A stretch of DNA of 64,000 nucleotides from JAXMCK01 sp046349395 (GTDB taxonomy: Bacteria > Pseudomonadota > Alphaproteobacteria > Geminicoccales > Geminicoccaceae), in NCBI GenBank assembly GCA_046349395.1, contig JAXMCK010000004.1, positions 806,001-870,000 of the forward strand, read 5' to 3'. The position numbers and the translations under genes are program-made. Below the pieces are notes generated by a model that saw only the letters and a list, made by a program, of their open reading frames with translations, did not search any database and had not been told where the DNA came from. Positions 26,083 through 35,866 of this stretch are shown here, piece after piece. Position 1 is the first letter of the stretch; the number at the start of each line of letters is the position of its first letter.

Positions 26083-27122
26083 AGGCCCAACTCCACGGCC
26101 CAGGCTTCCCGTATCGGCATCAGCGTGTCGCTCGCATGGTGGAGGAACGTCGCCGCGACCCGGCGCACGCGCTCGCGGTCCTTCTCTTCCGTGATGTACT
26201 CGACCGGCGACTTGCCATCGACGCGCGCCAGCAGCAGGGCCGGCAGCAGGCTGGCTGCACGGGCCTCGAACAGCCGGCGGGGCTCCCAGACCACGCCCGC
26301 CATGTAGGTCTCGACCATGGTGTCGAAGCAGACGAGGAAGCCGTCCGACGCCCGCGGCGTCCACAGGCATTTCAGCAGCAGATGGTTGAGGCAGAAGGCG
26401 AGGTCGAAGGCGGGATCGCCGTACCAGGCGCACTCGGCGTCGAGGAACACGGGACCGTTGGGTCCGAGCAGGATGTTCTTCGGGCTGACGTCGCCGTGCA
26501 CCAGGGCAAGCTTCGTCGTCGCCGTGCGCCGGGCGATGCGGTGCAGCGGGCGTTCGACCGATGGGTGGGCGGCGGCAGTCGCCAGGAGGTAGGGCTCCAG
26601 CCGGATAGCCTGGAAGATGGCATCGGTCGGAAACCGGCTCGCAATGTCGGGACGAAGCGCCGTCGCGGCGTGGACGCGCACCAGCCGGTCGGCGACGGCG
26701 CCGGCGGCCTGCGGCTCGGCCTCGCCGTCGCGCAGCACTTGCTTCCAGAGACGGTACCGGCTCGGGTCCAGGAAGGGCATCACCAGGGCCGAGGCGGCGG
26801 AATCGACGTAGAGCAGGTCGGGCACGGCCTCGGGAACGATGCCCCGGACCACGCGCATCCAGTCGGCCTCGTAGCTGTTGCGCTCGATCGGCGCCTGCCA
26901 GTCGGCCCGGACCTTCAGCTTCGAGAGTGCGCGCTTCACGCAGACGGGACCCTGCTCGATGTCGACGCGCCAGATGTCCGACGAGACGCCGCCCGTGAGC
27001 GGCTCGGCCAGAGGCTCGTCGTCGAGCCCGACGAACCCGCCGCGACGCAGCACTCCCAAGATCTCGTTCGGCGCGCCCTTCACGCGGACGGCTACTCCGG
27101 GTCCAGTGATCGCTTCCGCCAC
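26079..27122 (-). CDS. aminoglycoside phosphotransferase (APH)-family kinase
   Basis: The kinase-like fold is shown by LTGGVSSDIWRVDIEQGPVC with VKRAL (nucleotide loop and Lys), the catalytic loop LVHGDVSPKNILLGPNG (HGD-x-S-x-x-N) and VFLDAECAWYGDPAFDLAFC (metal Asp). Such proteins phosphorylate small molecules; antibiotic resistance is only one case and is not implied here. The start is uncertain: the frame is open to 27221, and I chose the GTG at 27120-27122 as the first plausible start beyond the low-similarity stretch. Its TGA overlaps the GTG of the enolase paralogue. Kinase followed by an enolase-like lyase suggests phosphorylation then elimination of one substrate, an inference only. 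Confidence 0.8.
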   Translation of the reverse strand: MAEAITGPGVAVRVKGAPNEILGVLRRGGFVGLDDEPLAEPLTGGVSSDIWRVDIEQGPVCVKRALSKLKVRADWQAPIERNSYEADWMRVVRGIVPEAVPDLLYVDSAASALVMPFLDPSRYRLWKQVLRDGEAEPQAAGAVADRLVRVHAATALRPDIASRFPTDAIFQAIRLEPYLLATAAAHPSVERPLHRIARRTATTKLALVHGDVSPKNILLGPNGPVFLDAECAWYGDPAFDLAFCLNHLLLKCLWTPRASDGFLVCFDTMVETYMAGVVWEPRRLFEARAASLLPALLLARVDGKSPVEYITEEKDRERVRRVAATFLHHASDTLMPIREAWAVELGL

Positions 27123-27281
27123 CGCTCCTGTGTTGCGGCCACTCTCCCTAACAGGCTCGTGAACACGTCGCCAGCGAACCGGCGTTAGGCGTCGGACGCT
27201 GAAGGAAGAGCCCGGGCGCACGATGGTCAGTGACCACGAGGCGCGCTAGGTGACGGCGCACATTCAGACCGGAGCCGATCG

Positions 27282-27806
27282 ATGCGCATTGCCGCTGCCG
27301 CGACCACACTCGTTCTCTTCACCGCCGCCGCCCAAGGGGCCGAGGTGCAGGCGACGATCAACCTGATCGATGCGAACGGCATCGGCGCTCCGATCGGCAC
27401 GGTGACGATCGCCGACGGGCAGGACGGCGCCGTGATCACGGCAGACCTGCACGGGCTGATGCCGGGCGAGCACGGCTTTCATGTCCACGAGAAGGGCGAT
27501 TGCGGGGCGGCCGCCAATGCCGAGGGCAAGATGACGGCGGGACAGGCCGCCGGCGGTCATCTTGACCCCGAGGGTACGAAGCAGCACGAGGGTCCGAAGG
27601 GATCGGGCCATCTCGGCGACCTGCCCTTCATCTTCGTGGCGAGCGACGGCACGGCTAAGGGTGCGTCGACCGCACCGAGACTCACCGACGTCGGTCAGCT
27701 GAAGGGCAAAGCCGTCGTCATCCACGCCGGCGGCGACAATTACAGCGACCAGCCGAAGCCCTTGGGCGGTGGGGGGGCGCGAATCGCCTGCGGCGTGCTC
27801 GAGTGA
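27282..27806 (+). CDS. sodC: periplasmic Cu/Zn superoxide dismutase
   Basis: A 174-residue protein with a signal peptide (cleavage near Ala-Gln-Gly-Ala, residue 20). All metal and catalytic residues of bacterial SodC are visible: His67 and His69 (HGFHVHEKG), His93 (GGHLDPEG), His102, His110 and Asp113 (GHLGDLP), His148 (VIHAGGDNY), Arg167, and the disulfide pair Cys74/Cys170. It dismutates superoxide in the periplasm. A single gene, divergent from the kinase/enolase operon, convergent with the universal stress protein gene 12 bp downstream. Confidence 0.95.
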   Translation: MRIAAAATTLVLFTAAAQGAEVQATINLIDANGIGAPIGTVTIADGQDGAVITADLHGLMPGEHGFHVHEKGDCGAAANAEGKMTAGQAAGGHLDPEGTKQHEGPKGSGHLGDLPFIFVASDGTAKGASTAPRLTDVGQLKGKAVVIHAGGDNYSDQPKPLGGGGARIACGVLE

Positions 27807-27818
27807 GCGACGGCCGGA

Positions 27819-28274
27819 CTATTTGACGAGGACGACCTCGCAGGTGAGCTGGCGCGCCACGCGGTGCGCCACGCCGCCGAGGACGATGTCGGCGAGGCCG
27901 GGGCGGGCGTGGATGCCCATCACGACGGCGGACGGCTGCTCCGCGGCGGCGGCGGCGACGATGGTCGGCACGGCATCACCCTCGACGGTGAGGCTGCGGA
28001 CGTCGCTCAGCCCGGCCTCACGGGCGCGCCTCTCGGCCTCGCGCGCGACCTTGTCGGTGCGCCCCATGTCCTCCTGGAATCGGGCATACTCCTCCTCGAC
28101 CGGCATGGCCTCGGCGCGCGCATAGTCCTTGATGGCCGTGTTCATCGAGGGGATCGGCACGACGTGGATAATGACGAGCCCCGCGGCCCGCGCGCGGGCG
28201 AGATCGGCGGCGACACCCAGCGCCTTCCAAGACCGCTCCGAGCCGTCGACCGCTGCGAGGATGCTAGCCGGCAT
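27819..28274 (-). CDS. universal stress protein (UspA family)
   Basis: A 151-residue single Usp domain: MPASILAAVDGSERSWKAL (strand 1 and the Asp-Gly-Ser loop), VIIHVVPIP, AVVMGIHARPGLADIVLGGV, and the C-terminal VARQLTCEVVLVK. The ATP-type motif G-x2-G-x9-G-(S/T) is imperfect: GIHARPG...LGG is followed by Val instead of Ser/Thr, so nucleotide binding is uncertain. I took the ATG at 28272-28274; an open frame runs much further upstream across the intergenic region, without similarity. Confidence 0.87.
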   Translation of the reverse strand: MPASILAAVDGSERSWKALGVAADLARARAAGLVIIHVVPIPSMNTAIKDYARAEAMPVEEEYARFQEDMGRTDKVAREAERRAREAGLSDVRSLTVEGDAVPTIVAAAAAEQPSAVVMGIHARPGLADIVLGGVAHRVARQLTCEVVLVK

Positions 28275-28433
28275 CTGTCTTGGTCCCGTCCATCTGCACG
28301 CCCGCCATCGACCTTCGGCAATAGGACCATCCCCTTCCGCCGTCGACAGGCCTGCGCCCCGGTGTCCTGGATGGCCAGCGGGTTGTGATCGGTTCCACCC
28401 TCGCCTAGCTTCATGGGTCGACGAGGAGCCGCC

Positions 28434-30524
28434 ATGACCTTCCATCCCTCCGTCTGCCCCCACGACTGCCCGAGCGTCTGCGCCCTGGAGGTCGAGAAGC
28501 TGCCCGACGGACGGCTCGGCCGCGTGCGCGGATCGGAGCGCAACGCCTACACGGCGGGCGTCATCTGCGCCAAGGTCGCCCGCTACCACGAGCGCTACCA
28601 CCATCCCGATCGGCTGGGCTTTCCCTTGCGCCGCAAAGGGGCGAAGGGCAGCGGCGAGTTCGAGCGGATCTCGTGGGACGCCGCCCTCGACGAGGTCGCC
28701 GAGGCGCTGGCGAAGGCCGAGCAGCGGCACGGCTCGGAGACGGTCTGGCCCTATTGGTACGCCGGCACGATGGGGATCGTGAACCGGGACGGCATCAACC
28801 GGCTGACGCACACCAAGCGCTGGAGCCGGTTCAAGAGCACCATCTGCGTGATGCTGTCGGACACGGGCTTCCGCGCCGGCCACGGCCGCCGCTGGGGCGT
28901 GCCGGCGACGGAGATCGGTGCGGCCAGCGACCTCATCGTGGTCTGGGGCTGCAATCCCGTCAGCACGCACGTCAATCTGATGACGCACATCGCGCGAGCC
29001 CGGAAAGAGCGCGGGGCGAAGCTCGTCGTGGTCGATCCCTACCGCTCGCCGACGGCGGAGCAGGCCGACATCCATCTGGCGCTGCGCCCCGGCACCGACG
29101 GGGCGCTGGCCTGCGGCGTGATGCACGTCCTCTTCGCCGAGGGCCTCGCCGACCGCGACTACATGGCCCGCTACGCCGACGTCCCCGATGAGTTGGAGCG
29201 CCATCTGCGCAGCCGCACGCCGGCCTGGGCGTCGGCGATCACCGGGCTGCCGGAGGCGGCGATCCGCGAGTTCGCCCGGCTCTACGGCTCCACCAAGAAA
29301 TCGTACCTGCGGCTCGGCTACGGCTTTACCCGCTCGCGCAACGGCTCGGCCGCGATGCACGCCGCCTCCTGCCTGCCGGTCGTGACGGGTGCGTGGCAGC
29401 ACGAAGGCGGCGGCGCCCTCTACAACATGGGCGACCTCTTCAACTGGGACAAAACGATGATCGAGGGGCTGGACCGCCTCGATCCGTCGACCCGCCTGCT
29501 CGACCAGTCGCGGATCGGCCCGGTGCTCATGGGCGACCCCTCGGACCTCGCGGACGGTCCGCCCGTCACGGCGCTCCTGATCCAGTCGACCAACCCGATG
29601 TGCGTCGCCCCAGACCTCGGCCTCGTGCACCGCGGTTTCGCGCGGGAAGACCTCTTCGTCTGCGTGCAGGAGCAGTTCCTGACCGAGACGGCCGCCATGG
29701 CCGACATCGTGCTGCCGGCAACGATGTTCCTCGAGCACGCGGACATCTATCAGGCCGCCGCGCACCCGACGATCCAGCTGCACAAGCCGATCTTCGAGCC
29801 CTTCGCCGAGTGCCGCAGCAATCACTACGTCGTGTGCGAACTGGCGAAGCGGCTGGGCGCCGATCATCCGGGCTTCGCGATGACGGAGTGGGAGCTGATC
29901 GACGATCTCTGCCGCCGCTCGGGCTGGCCCGATGCCGAGACGATCTGGACCAAGGGCGGCCACGAGGTGCTGCCCGATTTCCGGACCGCCCATCACCTCG
30001 ACGGTTTCCCCACCCCGGACGGCAAGTTCCGGTTCAAGCCCGATTGGGCGTCACTCGGCCCGCGTGGGCACCTGATGCCGGTCCTGCCGGACCACATGAC
30101 GGCCACCGACGAGGTGACCCCGGACAAGCCCTACCGCCTCGTCGCCGCCCCGGCGCGGCAGTTTCTCAATACCAGCTTCACCGAGATGCCGACCTCCCGC
30201 CGACGTGAGGAGCGGCCGACGGCCCGCCTGCACGCCGACACGATGCGGCAGCTGTCTCTAGCCGACGGCGACCTGATCCGGCTCGGCAACGAGCGCGGCA
30301 GTGTCGTGCTCCGCGCGATGGCGCGGCCGGGCCAGCATCCCTCGACCATCGTCGTCGAGAGCATCTGGCCGAACCGCTACTGGGACGAGGGTGTCGGCAT
30401 CAACCTCCTGATCGGCGCCGACCCGGCCCCGCCCAACGGCGGTGCGGCGTTCCACGACACCGCCGTGTGGCTGGAGCCGGTGACCGTGGCACAGGCGCAG
30501 ACCCAACCGGCGATGGCCGACTGA
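28434..30524 (+). CDS. molybdopterin oxidoreductase, DMSO-reductase family
   Basis: A 696-residue Mo/W-bisMGD enzyme. An N-terminal [4Fe-4S] site is formed by Cys8, Cys12, Cys16 and Cys45 (CPHDCPSVCALE ... GVICAK). Domains follow in the usual order: YWYAGTMGIVNRDG, LIVVWGCNPVSTH (pterin binding), LVVVDPYRSPTAEQADIHL, IQSTNPMC, the MADIVLPATMFLEHAD block, and a C-terminal dinucleotide-binding barrel (RLHADTMRQLSLADGDLIRL). No twin-arginine signal is seen, so it is probably cytoplasmic. No electron-transfer or membrane subunits are adjacent. The substrate cannot be named. The ATG at 28434 follows GAGGAG. Confidence 0.88.
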   Translation: MTFHPSVCPHDCPSVCALEVEKLPDGRLGRVRGSERNAYTAGVICAKVARYHERYHHPDRLGFPLRRKGAKGSGEFERISWDAALDEVAEALAKAEQRHGSETVWPYWYAGTMGIVNRDGINRLTHTKRWSRFKSTICVMLSDTGFRAGHGRRWGVPATEIGAASDLIVVWGCNPVSTHVNLMTHIARARKERGAKLVVVDPYRSPTAEQADIHLALRPGTDGALACGVMHVLFAEGLADRDYMARYADVPDELERHLRSRTPAWASAITGLPEAAIREFARLYGSTKKSYLRLGYGFTRSRNGSAAMHAASCLPVVTGAWQHEGGGALYNMGDLFNWDKTMIEGLDRLDPSTRLLDQSRIGPVLMGDPSDLADGPPVTALLIQSTNPMCVAPDLGLVHRGFAREDLFVCVQEQFLTETAAMADIVLPATMFLEHADIYQAAAHPTIQLHKPIFEPFAECRSNHYVVCELAKRLGADHPGFAMTEWELIDDLCRRSGWPDAETIWTKGGHEVLPDFRTAHHLDGFPTPDGKFRFKPDWASLGPRGHLMPVLPDHMTATDEVTPDKPYRLVAAPARQFLNTSFTEMPTSRRREERPTARLHADTMRQLSLADGDLIRLGNERGSVVLRAMARPGQHPSTIVVESIWPNRYWDEGVGINLLIGADPAPPNGGAAFHDTAVWLEPVTVAQAQTQPAMAD

Positions 30525-30527
30525 GGC

Positions 30528-31169
30528 TCAGCGAAGGCTGCGTCGGTAGCCCTTGAGGAACAGATCCGTCGCCGCGGCGACTACCCGGTCGGCGGCCGGC
30601 TCCAGGGGACCGATCTCCAGGCCCAGGATCCCGCGCAGCCAGACGTCCGAGCGGCAGAGCATCAGGAACTGGGCAGCCGCGCGCTCGGACTCTGGAACGT
30701 CCAGCAGGCCCTTGTCGTGCAGGCTCCGCAGCCAGTCCGCGAGGCGCAGAACGCCCTGCTGCGGACCGGTCTCGAAGAAGGCACGCGCCAGCGGCGGGAA
30801 CTTCGTCGCCTCCCCGATGACCACGCGGGCCACGGCCAGGACATCGGGTCGCATCAGCAGAAGCAGGTAGCGCTTTCCCAGCGCGAACAGATCCTGCTCG
30901 ATCCGATCGGTCGCGGGATCGAGGATGAAGACCGAGTCGACCGCTTCCTGCCCGTAGACCCGGATCGAGGCCTCGAAGAGGTCCTCCTTCGACGGGAAGT
31001 AGTTGTAGAGGGTACCTTTCGACACGCCGGCGCGGAGCGCAATGGCGCTCATGCTGGCACCCTCGTAGCCGGCCGTGAGGAAGATCTCGCGCGCACCCGC
31101 CAGGATCTGGCGCGCCTTCGGGACGTCCAGCGAGGCCGGCTCGGCCCTGCGGAGGCTGGCGGTCGTCAG
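30528..31169 (-). CDS. TetR family regulator of the adjacent emrAB-type operon
   Basis: The N-terminal HTH is clear: ARQILAGAREIFLTAGYEGA followed by SMSAIALRAGVSKGTLYNYF and PSKEDLFEASI. The C-terminal domain is of the AefR-like type (AVARVVIGEATKFPPLARAF). It should repress the divergent efflux operon, with the palindrome at 31236-31254 as operator. The start codon is a problem: between the operator and the HTH this frame has no ATG, GTG or TTG. A CTG at 31169 is the first near-cognate codon, with AAGGAG directly against it. An ATG at 31208-31210 lies in another frame and hits a stop after 14 residues, so an unusual start, a frameshift or a sequence error is possible. The stop lies 3 bp from the oxidoreductase stop. 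Confidence 0.8.
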   Translation of the reverse strand: MTTASLRRAEPASLDVPKARQILAGAREIFLTAGYEGASMSAIALRAGVSKGTLYNYFPSKEDLFEASIRVYGQEAVDSVFILDPATDRIEQDLFALGKRYLLLLMRPDVLAVARVVIGEATKFPPLARAFFETGPQQGVLRLADWLRSLHDKGLLDVPESERAAAQFLMLCRSDVWLRGILGLEIGPLEPAADRVVAAATDLFLKGYRRSLR

Positions 31170-31235
31170 CTCCTTCCCTTCCGGTTCGAATTCGGTCCGT
31201 GGTTGAACATGTCGTGAATCCCTATATCCTGCAAG

Positions 31236-31254
31236 TGACCGAACGGTTCGGTCA
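31236..31254. promoter_or_regulatory. TetR-type operator palindrome
   Basis: TGACCGAA-CGG-TTCGGTCA is a perfect 8-bp inverted repeat in the short gap between the tetR gene and emrA. Its ACCGAACGGTTCGGT core is the kind of site bound by TetR regulators of efflux operons. A possible promoter (TTGAAC at 31203, TATATC at 31223, short 14-bp spacer) lies just upstream, so a bound repressor would cover the transcription start of emrA. Confidence 0.75.
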
Positions 31255-31265
31255 GCGGACGGTCG

Positions 31266-32327
31266 ATGGCGAAGAGGGCAGCGGTACCGCTGGCGGTCCT
31301 GCTCCTGTGCGGCGGCGCAGGGGCGGGCTGGTATTGGTGGACCGAGCTCCGCTTCCTGGAGCGCACGGACAACGCCTACGTCCGCGGCGACCTCGCCATC
31401 GTGAGCCCGCGGATCACGGGCCACGTGGTCTCCGTCGACGTCGACACCAACACGCCCGTGAAGAAGGGCGACGTGCTCCTCCGCATCGACGACCGCGATT
31501 TCCGCGCCAGAGTTGACGAGGCCGAGGCGGCCCTGGCCGCCAAGACCGCGCTGGTCGAGAGCACCCACAGCGAACTCGAGATGCAGGCGACCAGGATCGC
31601 CGAGGCGGAGGCGACTCTCGCCAGCGCCAAGGCGAACGCGGCACGTGCCCGCAGCGACCTCGATCGCTATGTGCAGCTGGCCGACAAGCGGAATGCCAGC
31701 CGCCAGCAGCTCGAGAGCGCCCAGGCCGAAGCCGAAGCCACGAAGGCCGCCGTCGATGCCGCCGCCGCCTCGCTCGAAGCGGCGCGCGACCAGGTGGGCG
31801 TGCTCCGCGCTCGCCAGGCCTCGGCGGAAGCGGAGAAGGGCATGGCCGGCGCCGTGCTCGAGCGTGCCAAGATCGACCTCGATTACACGACGATCCAGGC
31901 ACCCATCGACGGGGTCGTCGGCAACAAGGCGGTACAGGTCGGCGACTATCTGAAACCCGGCCAGCAGCTGATGGCCGTCGTGCCGATGGACGCGCTCTAC
32001 ATCGAGGCGAACTTCAAGGAGACGCAGATCGCCCGGATGCGCTCCGGGGCGAAGGTGCAGCTGAAGCTCGACGCCTACCCCGACCAGCCCCTCGAAGGCA
32101 CCATCGAGAGCTTCGCGCCGGCCAGCGGCTCGACCTTCAGCCTGCTGCCGCCCGAGAACGCCAGCGGCAACTTCACGAAGATCGTGCAGCGCGTACCCGT
32201 GCGGATCGCCCTGCCCAGGGACAACCCGCTGAACGGACGCCTGCGGCCGGGTCTTTCCGTCGTCGTCACGGCCGACACGCGCCAAGCCGGCGACGGGCCG
32301 ATCGCCGCCGCCGCCGGAGAGCCTTGA
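31266..32327 (+). CDS. EmrA-type membrane fusion protein (HlyD family)
   Basis: A 353-residue adaptor with one N-terminal membrane anchor (about residues 5-25, then the typical ERTDNAYVRGDLAIVSPRIT), a biotinyl-lipoyl half (GHVVSVDVDTNTPVKKGDVL), a long coiled coil (~75-205), the second half (YTTIQAPIDGVVGN) and a C-terminal barrel. The T-D-N-A-Y-V motif is characteristic of EmrA. It links the MFS pump encoded next to an outer-membrane channel. Its TGA overlaps the TTG start of the pump gene. Confidence 0.9.
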   Translation: MAKRAAVPLAVLLLCGGAGAGWYWWTELRFLERTDNAYVRGDLAIVSPRITGHVVSVDVDTNTPVKKGDVLLRIDDRDFRARVDEAEAALAAKTALVESTHSELEMQATRIAEAEATLASAKANAARARSDLDRYVQLADKRNASRQQLESAQAEAEATKAAVDAAAASLEAARDQVGVLRARQASAEAEKGMAGAVLERAKIDLDYTTIQAPIDGVVGNKAVQVGDYLKPGQQLMAVVPMDALYIEANFKETQIARMRSGAKVQLKLDAYPDQPLEGTIESFAPASGSTFSLLPPENASGNFTKIVQRVPVRIALPRDNPLNGRLRPGLSVVVTADTRQAGDGPIAAAAGEP

Positions 32328-33880
32328 ACCACCCGCCGAACCCGTCCTCCAGCCGCAACCGTGCCGGCTGGATCTTCATGGCGGTCGGCATGTTCATGGC
32401 GATCCTGGACATCCAGATCGTCGCCAGCTCGCTGGGCGAGATCCAGGGTGCACTCTCCGCGGCCCCGGACGAGATCGCCTGGATCCAGACCTCCTATCTC
32501 GTCGCCGAGGTCATCATGATCCCGCTGTCGGGCTTCCTCGCCCGGCTGCTCTCGACCAGGGTCCTGTTCACCGTCGCCTGCAGTGGCTTCACGCTGGCCA
32601 GCATCGGCTGTGCAACCGCCGACACGCTGAGCACCGTCATCGTCTGGCGCGCCATCCAGGGTTTCCTCGGTGGCGGCATGATCCCGACCGTGTTCGCCAC
32701 CGCCTTTCGCGTCTTCAAGCCCCATGAGCAGGCGAAGATGTCGGCGATCCTGGGGGTCATCGCCACGCTCGCCCCGACGATCGGCCCGTCGCTGGGCGGC
32801 TGGCTGACGACCACCTTCTCCTGGCACTGGCTCTACCTCGTGAACGTCCTTCCGGGCGTGGTGGTCGCGCTTGGCGTCTGGACCTTCGTCGACGTCGACC
32901 GGCCGCGGCCCGAGCTGCTGCACGGATTCGACTATCTGGGCCTGATCGGCCTCGCCGCCTTCCTGGGAGCGCTCGAGGTCGTGCTCGACGAGGGGCCGGA
33001 CAATGACTGGCTGGCGGACGAACTGGTCCGCGACATGGCCGTCGTCACCCTCTGCGGTGCTGTGCTGTTCTTCTGGCGAGCGCTTTGGCACTTCAACCCG
33101 ATCGTCGATCTGCGAAGTTTCCTCGACCGCAACTTCGCCGTCGGCTGCTGCTTCAGCTTCGTGCTCGGCATCGGGCTCTACGGCAGCACCTTCGTCCTGC
33201 CGCTCTTCCTGGCCCGGGTCCGCGGCTACAACGCCTACGACATCGGCATTGCCATGACGGTGACGGGCGTCGTCCAGCTCTTCACCGCTCCGTTCGCTGC
33301 GCGCCTCTCCAAGGTGCTGGAGCCGCGGGTGATGCTGGCGATCGGCTTCGGCCTGTTCGCGCTCGGCATGTTCATGAACGCTGGCCTCAACGCCGACACG
33401 GGCGTGCGCGAGCTGGCGATCCCCCAGGCGCTGCGCGGCATGTCGCTGCTCTTCTGCTTCATCCCGATCAACCGTCTGGCCCTGGGGACCCTGCCGCCGG
33501 AGCAGCTCAACAATGCGAGCGGCCTCTACAACCTGATGCGCAACCTGGGTGGTGCCGTCGGCATCGCCCTCATCACGACGATCCTGCAGCAGCGCGACAA
33601 TCTCCACTGGTCGCGGCTCGGCGAATCGATCGACATGACCCGGCCCGAAGTGCGCGCCGCCATCGACCGGCTGGCCGGCCGGTTCGGCGACCTTCTGCCG
33701 AGCGACGCGCAGAATGCGGCGATCCATCAGCTGGCCCGCCTCGTCCAGCGCGAGGCGATGGTGCTCACGTTCAATGACACCTTCGTGCTGTTGAGCCTGT
33801 TGTTCCTGATCGCCTGCATCTGCGTGCCGGTGATTCGCCGGCCGCGGGCGATTCCGGGGCCGGACGCCGACGCCCATTGA
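32324..33880 (+). CDS. EmrB-type MFS drug exporter (DHA2, 14 TMS)
   Basis: A 518-residue transporter with 14 predicted membrane segments. Marks of the EmrB/QacA family: LDIQIVASSLGEIQGALSAA in helix 1, WIQTSYLVAEVIMIPLSGFL, a motif C region (GPSLGGWLTTTFSWHWLYLV), and FIPINRLALGTLPPEQLNNA near helix 11. It uses the proton gradient to export hydrophobic compounds together with the EmrA-type protein. The TTG start lies within TTGA overlapping the emrA stop, so translation is coupled. Regulated by the divergent TetR protein. Confidence 0.92.
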   Translation: MNHPPNPSSSRNRAGWIFMAVGMFMAILDIQIVASSLGEIQGALSAAPDEIAWIQTSYLVAEVIMIPLSGFLARLLSTRVLFTVACSGFTLASIGCATADTLSTVIVWRAIQGFLGGGMIPTVFATAFRVFKPHEQAKMSAILGVIATLAPTIGPSLGGWLTTTFSWHWLYLVNVLPGVVVALGVWTFVDVDRPRPELLHGFDYLGLIGLAAFLGALEVVLDEGPDNDWLADELVRDMAVVTLCGAVLFFWRALWHFNPIVDLRSFLDRNFAVGCCFSFVLGIGLYGSTFVLPLFLARVRGYNAYDIGIAMTVTGVVQLFTAPFAARLSKVLEPRVMLAIGFGLFALGMFMNAGLNADTGVRELAIPQALRGMSLLFCFIPINRLALGTLPPEQLNNASGLYNLMRNLGGAVGIALITTILQQRDNLHWSRLGESIDMTRPEVRAAIDRLAGRFGDLLPSDAQNAAIHQLARLVQREAMVLTFNDTFVLLSLLFLIACICVPVIRRPRAIPGPDADAH

Positions 33881-33940
33881 TCCCGTTGCAATAAGCCGTC
33901 GGCCGCCGACAATGGACGGCCAGCAGGGAGTTGACGGCCG

Positions 33941-35863
<1,923 letters not shown>

Positions 35864-35866
35864 TTC

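Noticed and set aside
26079..27122. Antibiotic resistance by the APH-family kinase
   Set aside because: The fold is shared by many small-molecule kinases, and the coupling to an enolase-like protein argues for metabolism, so no resistance claim is made.
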